Shown here: positions 34,548 to 43,096 of the stretch, one piece after another
Layout of the letters: every line of letters begins with the position of its first letter
How positions within the stretch are numbered: the stretch's first letter is position 1
NCBI GenBank assembly: GCA_938009235.1
Contig: CALLIK010000007.1
Coordinates: 62,001 to 126,000, forward strand
Direction of reading: 5' to 3'
DNA length: 64,000 bases
Source: an uncultured Caulobacterales bacterium
GTDB lineage: Bacteria; Pseudomonadota; Alphaproteobacteria; Caulobacterales; Maricaulaceae
Position numbers and translations under genes: made by a program
The notes under the pieces: generated by a model
The model's input: the letters and a program-made list of their open reading frames with translations, nothing else
The model's database searches: none
Told to the model about the DNA's origin: nothing

Positions 34548-35942
34548 ATGCGTTTCGTCGTTCACATCAAAGCCGCCCTCTTTCTTATGGCCTTGGCGAC
34601 ACCTAAGATTGCGATGGCCCAAACAAATGTCATGGTCTTGGACACCTTCATAGAAACTCACCGAATTTCCTCTGTTGGTTCCACTTGGGAGACGATTACA
34701 TTAGCCAATGGCTACACTGCGCCAGTCGTGACGTGCACATATGTCCTCACATCCAATAGCAATCCTGATGCGCTTACCCGCGTGCGAAATGTTGGTCCTT
34801 CAAGTTTTGAAGTTCGTGGGCAGAGATTTGATGATTCTTCCATATTCTCTTCGTCAGATGTTCATTGCTTAGTCGTTGAGACAGGTGCGCACACGCTGTC
34901 TGATGGACATAAAATAGAAGCTAGAACCGTTTTTTCAGACGGCACCAGCGGAGGCTCAATAGGGTGGGATGAAGCCCCAACAGAGGATGTTACCACCTCA
35001 ATAACCTCTGGGTTTTCTTCTATGGTTGTTTTTGGTCAGGTCATGACATTCACTGGGGCCAATGCGAGTGTATTTTGGACAAATACCTGCGGAAGCAGGA
35101 CCACTCCGCCAACGCCTACAAATTTTTGTGTTGGCAAGCACTCAGGACGATCTAGTCTAACGCGCGCAGATGAAACATTAGGGTTTATTGTCACTGAACC
35201 GGGGACAGGAACGGTTAATGGCGTTAGTTACGCCTTTGACCTAGGTAGCGACACTGTCGCAGGAACTGGCAACAGCCCACCATATAATTATAGTGTGACA
35301 GGTGATTTTGATACAGCCGTTTTACAGCAAGCCGCTGAAGATGGGGGAGATGGAGCCTGGGCTGTCCTATATGGTAGCGACCCGCTTCCAAGTAATAGCA
35401 TAGCACTCGCCGTAGAGGAAGAAACAGCAGCGGGCGATACGACTCGCAGGCATACGACTGAGGAAGTCTATTATGGTGCCTTTGACACGGCGCAAACTGC
35501 ACTTTTTACAGCCTCTAAGACCTTTGCCATGTCTGCTGACAATGCGACAGTCTATGCCATTCCCGGGAGCGATGTCGTCTACACCATCACCCTCCAGAAC
35601 ACTGGCGATGGCCCAGCTGATTTAGACAGTGTTTTTCTGGTGGACAGTTTGCCTGAAGAAGTTGTGTTTTTTACGGGCGATATGGACGGCACTGGCCCCG
35701 CTACTGGCCCTGTACTTTTTGAAGCAGGCACAAGCAGATTGACCTTCACGGATGCAACAGACCTAAAATACTCAGACCTTGCTGCCCGTCCGACAGACTT
35801 GACACAATGTACATATACGCCGTCAGGAACTTATGATGCCAATGTGAGGCATATTTGTTTCGCGCCGAAAGGCTATGCGAGTCCAGGCACGCTATATACA
35901 GGGAATACGGCCAGTATTAGCTTTAGAGTGCAAATACCTTAG
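34548..35942 (+). CDS. Exported surface-type protein, lectin-like N terminus and DUF11-like C terminus (paralogue 1)
   Basis: The 464-aa product has a signal peptide (ending AMAQ). Residues about 25-130 resemble an H-type-lectin-like strand pattern (WETITLANGYTAPVVTCTY ... TRVRNVGPSSFEVRGQ). A middle part has the acidic block EDGGDGAWAVLYG followed by TTRRHTTEEVYYGAF, and the final 130 residues (VVYTITLQNTGDGPADLDSVFLVDSLPEE) are DUF11-like. A protein with the same order of parts lies at 57104-58516. Both resemble the MshQ-like part of pilus-associated proteins, by memory. Probably a surface adhesin or matrix protein. Confidence 0.75.
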   Translation: MRFVVHIKAALFLMALATPKIAMAQTNVMVLDTFIETHRISSVGSTWETITLANGYTAPVVTCTYVLTSNSNPDALTRVRNVGPSSFEVRGQRFDDSSIFSSSDVHCLVVETGAHTLSDGHKIEARTVFSDGTSGGSIGWDEAPTEDVTTSITSGFSSMVVFGQVMTFTGANASVFWTNTCGSRTTPPTPTNFCVGKHSGRSSLTRADETLGFIVTEPGTGTVNGVSYAFDLGSDTVAGTGNSPPYNYSVTGDFDTAVLQQAAEDGGDGAWAVLYGSDPLPSNSIALAVEEETAAGDTTRRHTTEEVYYGAFDTAQTALFTASKTFAMSADNATVYAIPGSDVVYTITLQNTGDGPADLDSVFLVDSLPEEVVFFTGDMDGTGPATGPVLFEAGTSRLTFTDATDLKYSDLAARPTDLTQCTYTPSGTYDANVRHICFAPKGYASPGTLYTGNTASISFRVQIP

Positions 35943-35981
35943 TCGTTTCAGATAGGTAACATTTATCTGTAAGAAGCGGGT

Positions 35982-36719
35982 TTAACGCTTCCATGTAAAG
36001 GAAAGCGCGGCAGCATCTTCCTTAAAGGTGAATTCTTCTGTCGAAGCTTCACGGCGCATATAGGACAAAGACACATCCGCATCACCGATACGGTAACCAA
36101 GTCCTGCTTGCGCATCTCCCACAAGGATACGGTCTTGTAGATGAAATTCACCAGACGTAATTTGTCGAATAGCGCCGGGAGAATAGCTTAGAGCTTCCGC
36201 ATCTGCGCCAGCAAAGAAATACCATGTATTGTTTTCAAACCCAGCTCCACTGCGTAGGTCTTCACCAATTTCAATCACGGCCCCAACTGCAGTCGATGTA
36301 AATTCATCATCAAAACGCATAGACGCGCGGGGTGTTAGAGATAAATCAAGGCCTTTTCCAGACCGTACGCGAAATGTATCGGTTAACCCCATATCCATGC
36401 GATCCGCGCGATGTACACATGAATTCGATCCTGCCGCACACCCTGGTGCCGTTATATCCAATTTGAATAAAGTTGGACCGACTACATCGGTAGGTAACTC
36501 TAGTAGAGGTCCAGTTTCACTCATGAAACTTGAACTAGAAGGTAAGTTAAAGTTCAAACCTTCACTGAGCTCAATCGTTTGCAAACTCTCGAGCGAGTCT
36601 ATGGCAGGGGAGCTTTGGGCGAATGTGACAGACGACAAAGACATGCACACAACAGCCATTGCAGCAACGGTAAAACCACGCTGAAAACATGCTAAATGTA
36701 TGAGTCCCTTATGGGTCAT
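35982..36719 (-). CDS. Exported protein, predicted outer-membrane beta-barrel fragment
   Basis: The 245-aa product has a signal peptide (ending TFAQ). Its second half, WYFFAGADAEALSY ... DRILVGDAQAGLGYRIGDADVSLSYMRREASTEE, recalls the last strands of LpxR/DUF2219 lipid A deacylases and ends in FTWKR. The first half lacks the rest of such a barrel. A deacylase role is unlikely without the missing part. It is divergent from nothing nearby and lies between the DUF11-like gene (convergent) and nrdA. Confidence 0.6.
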   Translation of the reverse strand: MTHKGLIHLACFQRGFTVAAMAVVCMSLSSVTFAQSSPAIDSLESLQTIELSEGLNFNLPSSSSFMSETGPLLELPTDVVGPTLFKLDITAPGCAAGSNSCVHRADRMDMGLTDTFRVRSGKGLDLSLTPRASMRFDDEFTSTAVGAVIEIGEDLRSGAGFENNTWYFFAGADAEALSYSPGAIRQITSGEFHLQDRILVGDAQAGLGYRIGDADVSLSYMRREASTEEFTFKEDAAALSFTWKR

Positions 36720-36895
36720 AGTTTACGCCACACTCCTCTTTAATCCCACATCATCAGAGGATGAAGTGAGTCACTAACAGAATTTGGTCATTTGGCCAGA
36801 ATAATTTGGCATTGTTCAGGCTCTAACTCGCCTTAATGCAACCATAAATTACAATTCTATAATTATATATTAAGAAACCCCGATGAACATTCAAT

Positions 36896-36928
36896 GAAAA
36901 AGGGCCTCCACGGTTAATGGCGACCCTT
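36896..36928 (-). terminator. Terminator after nrdA
   Basis: On the minus strand AAGGG pairs with CCCTT with an inner CC/GG pair, followed by TTTTT. It lies 64 bp after the nrdA stop. The remainder of the 272-bp gap between nrdA and the barrel gene shows only AT-rich promoter-like sequence. Confidence 0.6.
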
Positions 36929-36991
36929 ATATTTACAATTTTTAGCTGCGCATCCGTATCAAAACAGGCGCAACCTCAATTAGACTTCAGA

Positions 36992-38953
36992 TTATTGGCA
37001 GGCTAGGCATTCATCATAATCTGTTGGCGCAGCCGCCTCCATAGATTTCTCCATGTCAGTCTTAGCCTCTGATCCTGCAAAAGCAGCCCGTTGAATGGAT
37101 TTCGAGCGGCAATAATACAGGGACTTCACGCCTTTTTCCCAAGCGCTCCAATGCAACATGTGCAAATCCCATTTATCAACATCACCCGGAAGGAAGATAT
37201 TGAGCGATTGCGCCTGACAAATGAGCGGCGCACGGTCTGCAGCATGTTCGATGACCCAACGTTGATCAATTTCAAAAGCCGTGCGGAATGTCGCTTTTTC
37301 ATGTTCGTTTAAACAAGCAAGATGCTGAATAGAGCCTTCGTTCTCAAGGATTGTCGCCCAAATACCATCGGTATTCTTACCTTTGGATTCCAACACAGCT
37401 TCGAGGTGCTTATTACGGACCGTAAACGAACCAGACAGCGTTTTATGCGTGTAGATATTCGCAGGAATAGGTTCAATTCCCGCAGATGTTCCGCCGCAAA
37501 TGATGGAGATCGACGCGGTTGGCGCAACAGCCATCTTATGTGAGAAACGCTCCATAACATCCATGTCGGCAGCATCAGGACAGGGTCCGAGCTCTTCAGC
37601 CAACTTAATTGAGGCAGCATTTGCATCACCGCGAATTTTGGAAAAAAGACGCATATTCCAAGATTTCGCCATAGCGCTCTCAAATGGAATTTCCTTGCTC
37701 TGTAGCATGGAGTGAAAGCCCATAAGACCCAAACCGACAGACCGTTCACGCATGGCCGAGTATTTTGCATCAGCCATGTGGGCGGGTGCATCTTCAATGA
37801 AGCTCTGCAGGACATTATCGAGGAAACGCATGATGTCTTCGATGAAGCCTGGAATATCTTTCCACTCTTCGTAGGTCTCAGCATTCACAGAGGATAGACA
37901 GCACACCGCCGTACGTTGGCGATCATATTTATCACGCCCAGTCGCAAGCATGATCTCAGCACATAAATTCGATTGCTGCACTTTCAAACCTGCATCGCGT
38001 TGATGTTTTGCCAGCGATTTGTTCACAGTGTCAGAGAACACCATATACGGCTCACCCGTTGCGAGGCGCATTTCTAAAATTTTCTGCCACACTTTACGTG
38101 CATTTACGCTTTTGATGACTTCGCCCGTATGTGGACTCTTAAGGTCATATTCCGCGCCAGCTGCGACTGCTTCCATAAAGTCATCTGTGATATTCAGACC
38201 ATGATGCAAGTTCAAAGACTTACGGTTGAAGTCACCTGATGGCTTACGAATCTCGAGGAACTCTTCGATTTCTGGATGATGGATATCAAGGTAAACAGCG
38301 GCAGACCCACGGCGTAAAGAGCCTTGAGAAATAGCCAGTGTGAGACTGTCCATCACGCGGATGAATGGGATGATCCCTGAAGTCTTGCCTGCACGGCCAA
38401 TTTTTTCACCGATGGAGCGAACGTTGCCCCAATATGTACCAATACCGCCGCCGTTTGACGCGAGCCAGACGTTCTCATTCCAAACATTTACAATTGAGTC
38501 CAAGCTATCATCCACTGCATTTAGGAAGCAGGAAATAGGCAAACCACGAGCCGCGCCGCCATTAGACAGAACAGGCGTGGCGGGCATGAACCAAAGCTGA
38601 CTCATGTAATCATACAGACGTTGCGCATGCGCTGTATCATCAGCATAGGCTTGTGCCACACGACCAAACATGTCCTGAAAGCTCTCATCAGGCAGCAGAT
38701 AGCGATCAAGTAGCGTGCGCTTACCAAAATCGGTTAGCAGCTCATTACGCGCTTTTACTTGCTTAGGGCGATCAGGGCGCGGCTTGAACTCAAGCTCAGG
38801 CTCGCGAGCCACGACTGCATCGCTCATCGGAATACCAGATGGCGCATTCGGGTCGTCGAGGTCAGCAGCAAGTACGTCCATGTTTTGTGTATCCAATTGG
38901 TTGAGTTCCGCCGTCGCTTCAGTCGAGCGGAAGTCTTCGTTTGATTCTGTCAT
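36992..38953 (-). CDS. nrdA: Ribonucleoside-diphosphate reductase, class I alpha subunit
   Basis: The start at 38953 gives 653 aa; a 16-codon upstream extension to 39001 is not conserved-looking. It reduces ribonucleoside diphosphates to deoxy forms (EC 1.17.4.1) with a radical from NrdB. PISCFLNAVDDS and CCLSSVNAE supply the redox-active cysteine pair, SNLCAEIML the Asn-Cys-Glu radical site, and the C-terminal DECLACQ the CxxC that is re-reduced by thioredoxin or glutaredoxin. No ATP-cone is evident at the N terminus. The nrdB partner is not in the window. The upstream region contains DnaA- and NrdR-like motifs. Confidence 0.93.
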   Translation of the reverse strand: MTESNEDFRSTEATAELNQLDTQNMDVLAADLDDPNAPSGIPMSDAVVAREPELEFKPRPDRPKQVKARNELLTDFGKRTLLDRYLLPDESFQDMFGRVAQAYADDTAHAQRLYDYMSQLWFMPATPVLSNGGAARGLPISCFLNAVDDSLDSIVNVWNENVWLASNGGGIGTYWGNVRSIGEKIGRAGKTSGIIPFIRVMDSLTLAISQGSLRRGSAAVYLDIHHPEIEEFLEIRKPSGDFNRKSLNLHHGLNITDDFMEAVAAGAEYDLKSPHTGEVIKSVNARKVWQKILEMRLATGEPYMVFSDTVNKSLAKHQRDAGLKVQQSNLCAEIMLATGRDKYDRQRTAVCCLSSVNAETYEEWKDIPGFIEDIMRFLDNVLQSFIEDAPAHMADAKYSAMRERSVGLGLMGFHSMLQSKEIPFESAMAKSWNMRLFSKIRGDANAASIKLAEELGPCPDAADMDVMERFSHKMAVAPTASISIICGGTSAGIEPIPANIYTHKTLSGSFTVRNKHLEAVLESKGKNTDGIWATILENEGSIQHLACLNEHEKATFRTAFEIDQRWVIEHAADRAPLICQAQSLNIFLPGDVDKWDLHMLHWSAWEKGVKSLYYCRSKSIQRAAFAGSEAKTDMEKSMEAAAPTDYDECLACQ

Positions 38954-39054
38954 TATATCAGCCTTTTCACCAAACGGTTCCCACAAATCCATCCCCCACA
39001 CGCTGATTTACGCGCATCCCTTCAGAGACAATATGTAAGGTGAACCGAACTGTT

Positions 39055-39070
39055 CCACTACATATAGTGT
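39055..39070. promoter_or_regulatory. NrdR-box-like palindrome upstream of nrdA
   Basis: The sequence CCACTACATATAGTGT resembles the NrdR box (ACACtATATATaGTGT), differing at two positions. A second, weaker ACAC-n3-GTGT palindrome lies at 39091-39101. NrdR represses ribonucleotide reductase genes. Spacing between the two is not ideal, so only the first is proposed. Confidence 0.45.
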
Positions 39071-39177
39071 TGATTTGCCCCAAAGGGTCAACACCTAGTG
39101 TGTCACTTAAACACGGAAAAAGGTTACTAGAGTCTTAAGTCTTTGGATTTCCCACGTATTTTTCGATTCGTGCAAAG

Positions 39178-39245
39178 CTATCCACATTATGTCCACAGCA
39201 TCGCATGTAGAGCGTTACACCACTGAAAAATAACAGTTAGCCACA
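39178..39245. promoter_or_regulatory. Cluster of three DnaA-box-like sequences upstream of nrdA
   Basis: Three 9-mers resemble TTATCCACA: CTATCCACA at 39178-39186 (8 of 9), ATGTCCACA at 39189-39197 (7 of 9), and TTAGCCACA at 39237-39245 (8 of 9). DnaA is a known regulator of nrdAB in several bacteria. They lie in the 518-bp gap between nrdA and the glycosyltransferase gene; apart from these and the NrdR-like box nothing else is recognised there. Confidence 0.45.
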
Positions 39246-39471
39246 GTCATCTGCCTTCATTTAAGAGGTGCTATAAATGATAAGGTCTCATAAATTCGGC
39301 AAACGCAGCTAAACTAACCCATTAAGTCGTGGAAACGTCGAGATTTCATAGAGCTACGGCGCAATAGGGACGAAACAGGTTGCCTCTCGGGTCAGGTTTC
39401 ATTGACGAATAGAAATACTGTGCGGTATGGTTAGATAGGCTTTACTGCCACATGGGGTATGTCGACAACGT

Positions 39472-40608
39472 ATGAAAATTCTACTCGTCACGGATGCTTG
39501 GCATCCTCAAGTCAATGGTGTCGTTAGGACACTTGACCAAACCGTGGCTCAATTACGTAAACGAGGGCATGACGTTGAAGTCATCGCGCCGTCAGATGGA
39601 TATTTCACCATCCCACTACCCACATATCCCGACATTCGATTAGCGCCTTTCGCCTATAGAGACGTGAAACGCCGGATGATCTCCTTTGCACCAGAGGCTA
39701 TTCATATTGCGACAGAGGGTCCTCTGGGCCAAATGGCGAAAGCCTTATGTGTCAAATGGGCGATGCCATTCACGACCAGCTATCACACTAAGTTCCCAGA
39801 ATATGTAAAAGCCCGCATGCCCTTTATACCGATGAGTTGGACCTATCGATTTGTACGTGGGTTCCATAATGCAGGCGGCCGAACAATGGTCACAACAGAC
39901 TCAATGGTAGAGTTTCTTTCTAAACGCGGATTTACAAAGCTAGCGCCTTGGGCCCGCGGGGTAGACACTGTTTTATTCAATCCTGATAAAAAATCAGCCC
40001 CAGAAAATCTATATGCAGACCTAGAGCGTCCCATTTGGATCAATGTCGGGCGCGTAGCCGTTGAGAAAAACCTCAAAGCTTTTCTGGATTTAGAATTGAC
40101 TGGTACAAAAGTTGTGGTTGGAGATGGACCACAATTAGCCGAGCTCAAACGCACCTATCCTGACGCGGTGTTTACAGGCCCAAAGTTTGGGACTGAATTG
40201 GCCCGTCATTTCGCGGACGCAGATGTCTTCGTGTTCCCGTCGCGCACAGATACCTTCGGCTTGGTCATTATAGAAGCTATGGCCTCTGGCTTGCCCGTTG
40301 CCGCTTATCCTGTATCAGGCCCGATTGATATCATTCCAGGATCAAAGAGCGGGATCGTCGATGAAGACCTTCTGAAAGCCTGTCTTCAGGCTCAGAATCT
40401 GGACTCTAACGATGCAATTTCTCATTCAAAAGAATATAGTTGGACAGCCGTAAGCGACGTCTTCTACTCCCTCTTAACACCACAATATGCGCCTAGAAAA
40501 AGATGGCGCAGAGTTCGGCGTGCGAGCCGCATCGCATCCAATCCATTCCACTTGTTTAAAAAATTAATCCGAACGATCTCTCAAAATTTACGAGGACTTC
40601 GCAAATAA
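39472..40608 (+). CDS. GT4-family glycosyltransferase
   Basis: The 378-aa protein starts with KILLVTDAWHPQVNGVVRTL, the typical opening of GT-B family 4 enzymes related to mannosyl- and sulfoquinovosyl-lipid transferases. NVGRVAVEKNLKAFLDLE and VVVGDGPQLAELKRTYPDAVFTG form the nucleotide-binding half, and FPSRTDTFGLVIIEAMASGLPV is the EX7E-like donor site. It has an extra basic C-terminal tail that may hold it at the membrane. It likely makes a glycolipid. Donor and acceptor are unknown. Confidence 0.88.
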   Translation: MKILLVTDAWHPQVNGVVRTLDQTVAQLRKRGHDVEVIAPSDGYFTIPLPTYPDIRLAPFAYRDVKRRMISFAPEAIHIATEGPLGQMAKALCVKWAMPFTTSYHTKFPEYVKARMPFIPMSWTYRFVRGFHNAGGRTMVTTDSMVEFLSKRGFTKLAPWARGVDTVLFNPDKKSAPENLYADLERPIWINVGRVAVEKNLKAFLDLELTGTKVVVGDGPQLAELKRTYPDAVFTGPKFGTELARHFADADVFVFPSRTDTFGLVIIEAMASGLPVAAYPVSGPIDIIPGSKSGIVDEDLLKACLQAQNLDSNDAISHSKEYSWTAVSDVFYSLLTPQYAPRKRWRRVRRASRIASNPFHLFKKLIRTISQNLRGLRK

Positions 40609-40634
40609 AACAGCGCCGAAGAGATAGACCCAGC

Positions 40635-41603
40635 TTAAATATTTTGAGTTTTGAAAAACTCATCCAGCTTGGCGAAGGCTTCATCCCGAAGGGAGTCCCG
40701 CTCTAAAAACAACTCATGTAGTGCACCTGGGATAACATTATATTCACAACCAGAGTTCCTAGCGAAGCGCTTCACACTGGCTGGATCTACAATTGGATCT
40801 GCGCCAGCACCCAGCATTAAGCCAGGCACTTTCAAGTTACGCGCGTTTCGATTAACATAGGCCATCGAATTGACCGCCGCGCGAATCCACCCATATGTTG
40901 GCTGCCCAACACGCAACCGAGGCGTCGTTTGAAAAAACGCAGCCCAACTCCGATAACGGGTTTTATCAGATGTCAATTTATTGCCTTGAAAAGGAATTGG
41001 GAGGCCGGACCGTTGGCGCTGGAACGGCAGGTTATGTTTATCAAAGCCTATACGTGCTAAAGCCACTATAGCGACACGCATCAAAGATGTTTCCAATTCA
41101 AACAACCCTAACATTGGCGCGCTACAGACAACAACATCAGGGTTTAGAGCACCAGAAATGATAGATTGCAGGACGATAGTTCCGCCCATCGAATGCCCCA
41201 TGGCAATCAGCGGGCGAGGCAAAATAGCGGAAAACTGCTCTGCGACATAACCCAAATCATCCGCATAGTCTTGGAATGTTTCTACGTAGGACTTTAAATT
41301 ATCCTCTAGCAGTCGGTCAGAAAGCCCTTGCCCTCTTGGGTCAATCATCAAGACGTTGAACCCGCGTTGAATCAGGTCCGCCGTGGTTTCGAAATATTTT
41401 TCGATAAATTCTGTTCGTCCCGGCGAGAACACAATCGACCCGCGCGGATTATCTGTCGCAGCACTCGCGAACATGACTCTTAGGCGGACACCATCTCGCT
41501 CTACGAAATAGGTCTTTAGCCGCGGTTCTAAAATCGCAGGCAAAGCTCTACCGCCCGGTAGGACGATTTCAGCTTCTTCAAAATTTGGAAGAATAGTAGC
41601 CAT
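40635..41603 (-). CDS. Alpha/beta hydrolase, lysophospholipase / monoacylglycerol lipase type
   Basis: The 322-aa protein has the fold's nucleophile elbow GHSMGGT, the Asp in GADPIVD and the His in PGALHELFLE, and SPGRTEFIEKYFE, which is typical of PldB-like lipases. There is no signal peptide. The ATG at 41603 follows directly after a terminator hairpin of the SCP2 gene. The GGAG that could serve as ribosome-binding site lies inside the stem, so expression could depend on readthrough of that hairpin. Confidence 0.88.
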   Translation of the reverse strand: MATILPNFEEAEIVLPGGRALPAILEPRLKTYFVERDGVRLRVMFASAATDNPRGSIVFSPGRTEFIEKYFETTADLIQRGFNVLMIDPRGQGLSDRLLEDNLKSYVETFQDYADDLGYVAEQFSAILPRPLIAMGHSMGGTIVLQSIISGALNPDVVVCSAPMLGLFELETSLMRVAIVALARIGFDKHNLPFQRQRSGLPIPFQGNKLTSDKTRYRSWAAFFQTTPRLRVGQPTYGWIRAAVNSMAYVNRNARNLKVPGLMLGAGADPIVDPASVKRFARNSGCEYNVIPGALHELFLERDSLRDEAFAKLDEFFKTQNI

Positions 41604-41640
41604 AAAAAGAGCGCGATCTCCCTTTAAGGAGGTCGCGCTA
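41604..41640 (-). terminator. Terminator/attenuator between SCP2 and hydrolase genes
   Basis: The stem pairs AGCGCGAtCTCC with GGAGgTCGCGCT (11 of 12 pairs) around a short loop, and the minus strand continues TTTTT. The T-run ends at the start codon of the hydrolase gene, so it can end the SCP2 transcript and limit readthrough. Confidence 0.82.
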
Positions 41641-41648
41641 ATTTAAAT

Positions 41649-41942
41649 TTACATGTTCGAAAACAGGCTTTGCAAGCCCATTGCGACAGACATGTCGCCA
41701 GCAACTTTTAGTTTACCAGACATGAAAGCCATCATCGGATCCAAAGAGCCCGACGCCAAAGCCACGAAGTCTTCTTTCGTGACGCTGATCGTACAATCAG
41801 CTTCATTATCAGCAACTTCAGCTGTTGTGCCTGATGCGAAAACTTGTCCATCATCACCAAAGTCAAATTTAACAGATTTATCTAGACCGCCAGCCTTTGC
41901 GAGGGCTTCAGTCATTTTCGCTGCGATTTCAGCATTTTCCAT
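41649..41942 (-). CDS. SCP2 sterol-carrier-like domain protein
   Basis: The ATG at 41942 follows GGAG and gives 97 aa; ATG codons further upstream (41984, 41954) also lie in frame. The sequence VKFDFGDDGQVFASGTT ... DCTISVTKEDFVALASGSLDPMMAFMSGKLKVAGDMSVAM is the SCP2 signature. Such small proteins bind fatty-acyl or other lipids. It ends in the hairpin before the hydrolase gene. Confidence 0.88.
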   Translation of the reverse strand: MENAEIAAKMTEALAKAGGLDKSVKFDFGDDGQVFASGTTAEVADNEADCTISVTKEDFVALASGSLDPMMAFMSGKLKVAGDMSVAMGLQSLFSNM

Positions 41943-42015
41943 GTCGATCTCCATAATGTCAGAGGATATTTTTCTCTGGATCATATATGGGGACGGTAAG
42001 TCCCCATGACTAGTG

Positions 42016-42882
42016 CTATTTTGGTTTACGGAACTTCAAAGTTGCACGATCCGATTCACCGATATTTTTGAACGCAGCTGCGTTAAAATCAGCTGCTTCC
42101 GCGCTGTCTGGTTTTGGTAAACGTGAGGCCGGCTGTAACGTCCAAACACCATAGGGATGATCTGCCGTATCAAGCGGATTTGCGTTGACTTCACTGGACT
42201 CAACAAATTCAAATCCCGCGCGCTCTGCCATATCTTTCATATAGCTTTCCTGCACGTAACCCGTTTTGCCTTTTGGGTTTTGAACGGCGGTCTCAGGTAA
42301 ACGATGCTCAACAAGTCCAAAAATTCCACCCGGCTTCACAGCTGCATAAAAGCGATTAAATGCATCCTGAGTATAATCGCCGCCCATCCAGTTATGGACA
42401 TTTCGGAACGTCAAAAGGACATCTAGTTGCTCTTGTCCTTCAGCTAAAATTGATCCGGTATCCTTAAGGAAAGACGCATATTCAATGTCTCCGTAAACAT
42501 CCTTATCGCCATATGTATCTTGATACTTCGCAACGCGCTCATCGAGACGATCACTTACGCCAACCGGGTACAAAACAGCTACGTATTGACCACCATTGGA
42601 GGCGAGATAAGGTGCCGTTACATTTGTGTACCAACCCGGCCAAATTTCGCCAACTCGCTTGCCTGGACCAACTTCGAAAAACTCTAATGTTTCTTTAGGG
42701 TTACGGAATTTATCCCGAGCTGTTTCACCTGCACGGCGCGGGTGCGCTAATATTTCATCAAAGCTAACGGTTTTAACCTCAGCCTGAACCTCAGGTTCTG
42801 ACGTCGATTTCGTCTCGCCACCAGAACAAGCCGTTAAAGCGGCCGCCGTAATAACTGCCATAAGAGGGGTATAAAAGCGCAT
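42016..42882 (-). CDS. Lipoprotein related to SAM-dependent methyltransferases (COG4798-like)
   Basis: The 288-aa product has a lipoprotein signal peptide (LTAC). The body has a methyltransferase-like order: RAGETARDKFRNPKETLEFFEVGPGKRVGEI with a motif I-like GPGKRVGE, then LLTFRNVHNWM and RFYAAVKPGGIFGLVEHR. Such exported members are annotated as predicted methyltransferases; as there is no SAM in the periplasm their activity is doubtful, and the motif I region is degenerate. It probably sits in the outer or inner membrane. Confidence 0.8.
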   Translation of the reverse strand: MRFYTPLMAVITAAALTACSGGETKSTSEPEVQAEVKTVSFDEILAHPRRAGETARDKFRNPKETLEFFEVGPGKRVGEIWPGWYTNVTAPYLASNGGQYVAVLYPVGVSDRLDERVAKYQDTYGDKDVYGDIEYASFLKDTGSILAEGQEQLDVLLTFRNVHNWMGGDYTQDAFNRFYAAVKPGGIFGLVEHRLPETAVQNPKGKTGYVQESYMKDMAERAGFEFVESSEVNANPLDTADHPYGVWTLQPASRLPKPDSAEAADFNAAAFKNIGESDRATLKFRKPK

Positions 42883-43009
42883 GAAAAACTCCCGTTGAAC
42901 GCATCGAATTGCGTGAATGGATAGAGAGAGATTCGCGAAAGTCTAATCAATTCCGCGTGGGTAAAAACAGCGACAGGCCTTGAACACTGAAATCAAAACC
43001 CCATTTTTA

Positions 43010-43096
43010 TGACGCAAACGCCGATAATCGGGTTTGTTTCAATCTGGGTTGCCCTCTGGGGACCCGTTAGATCATCGCTTTTGAAAGGATGACACC
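43010..43096 (+). promoter_or_regulatory. ROSE-like RNA thermometer in the hsp20 leader
   Basis: The ribosome-binding site AAAGGA (43084-43089) is paired in a hairpin: TCATC (43072-43076) with GATGA (43088-43092) and CTT/CTTT with AAG, with a single bulged G at 43077, the hallmark of ROSE elements. Two upstream hairpins (CCGATAATCGG at 43021-43031 and GGGT...ACCC at 43046-43065) complete the usual multi-stem leader. Heating would open the final stem and free the ribosome-binding site. Confidence 0.72.
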
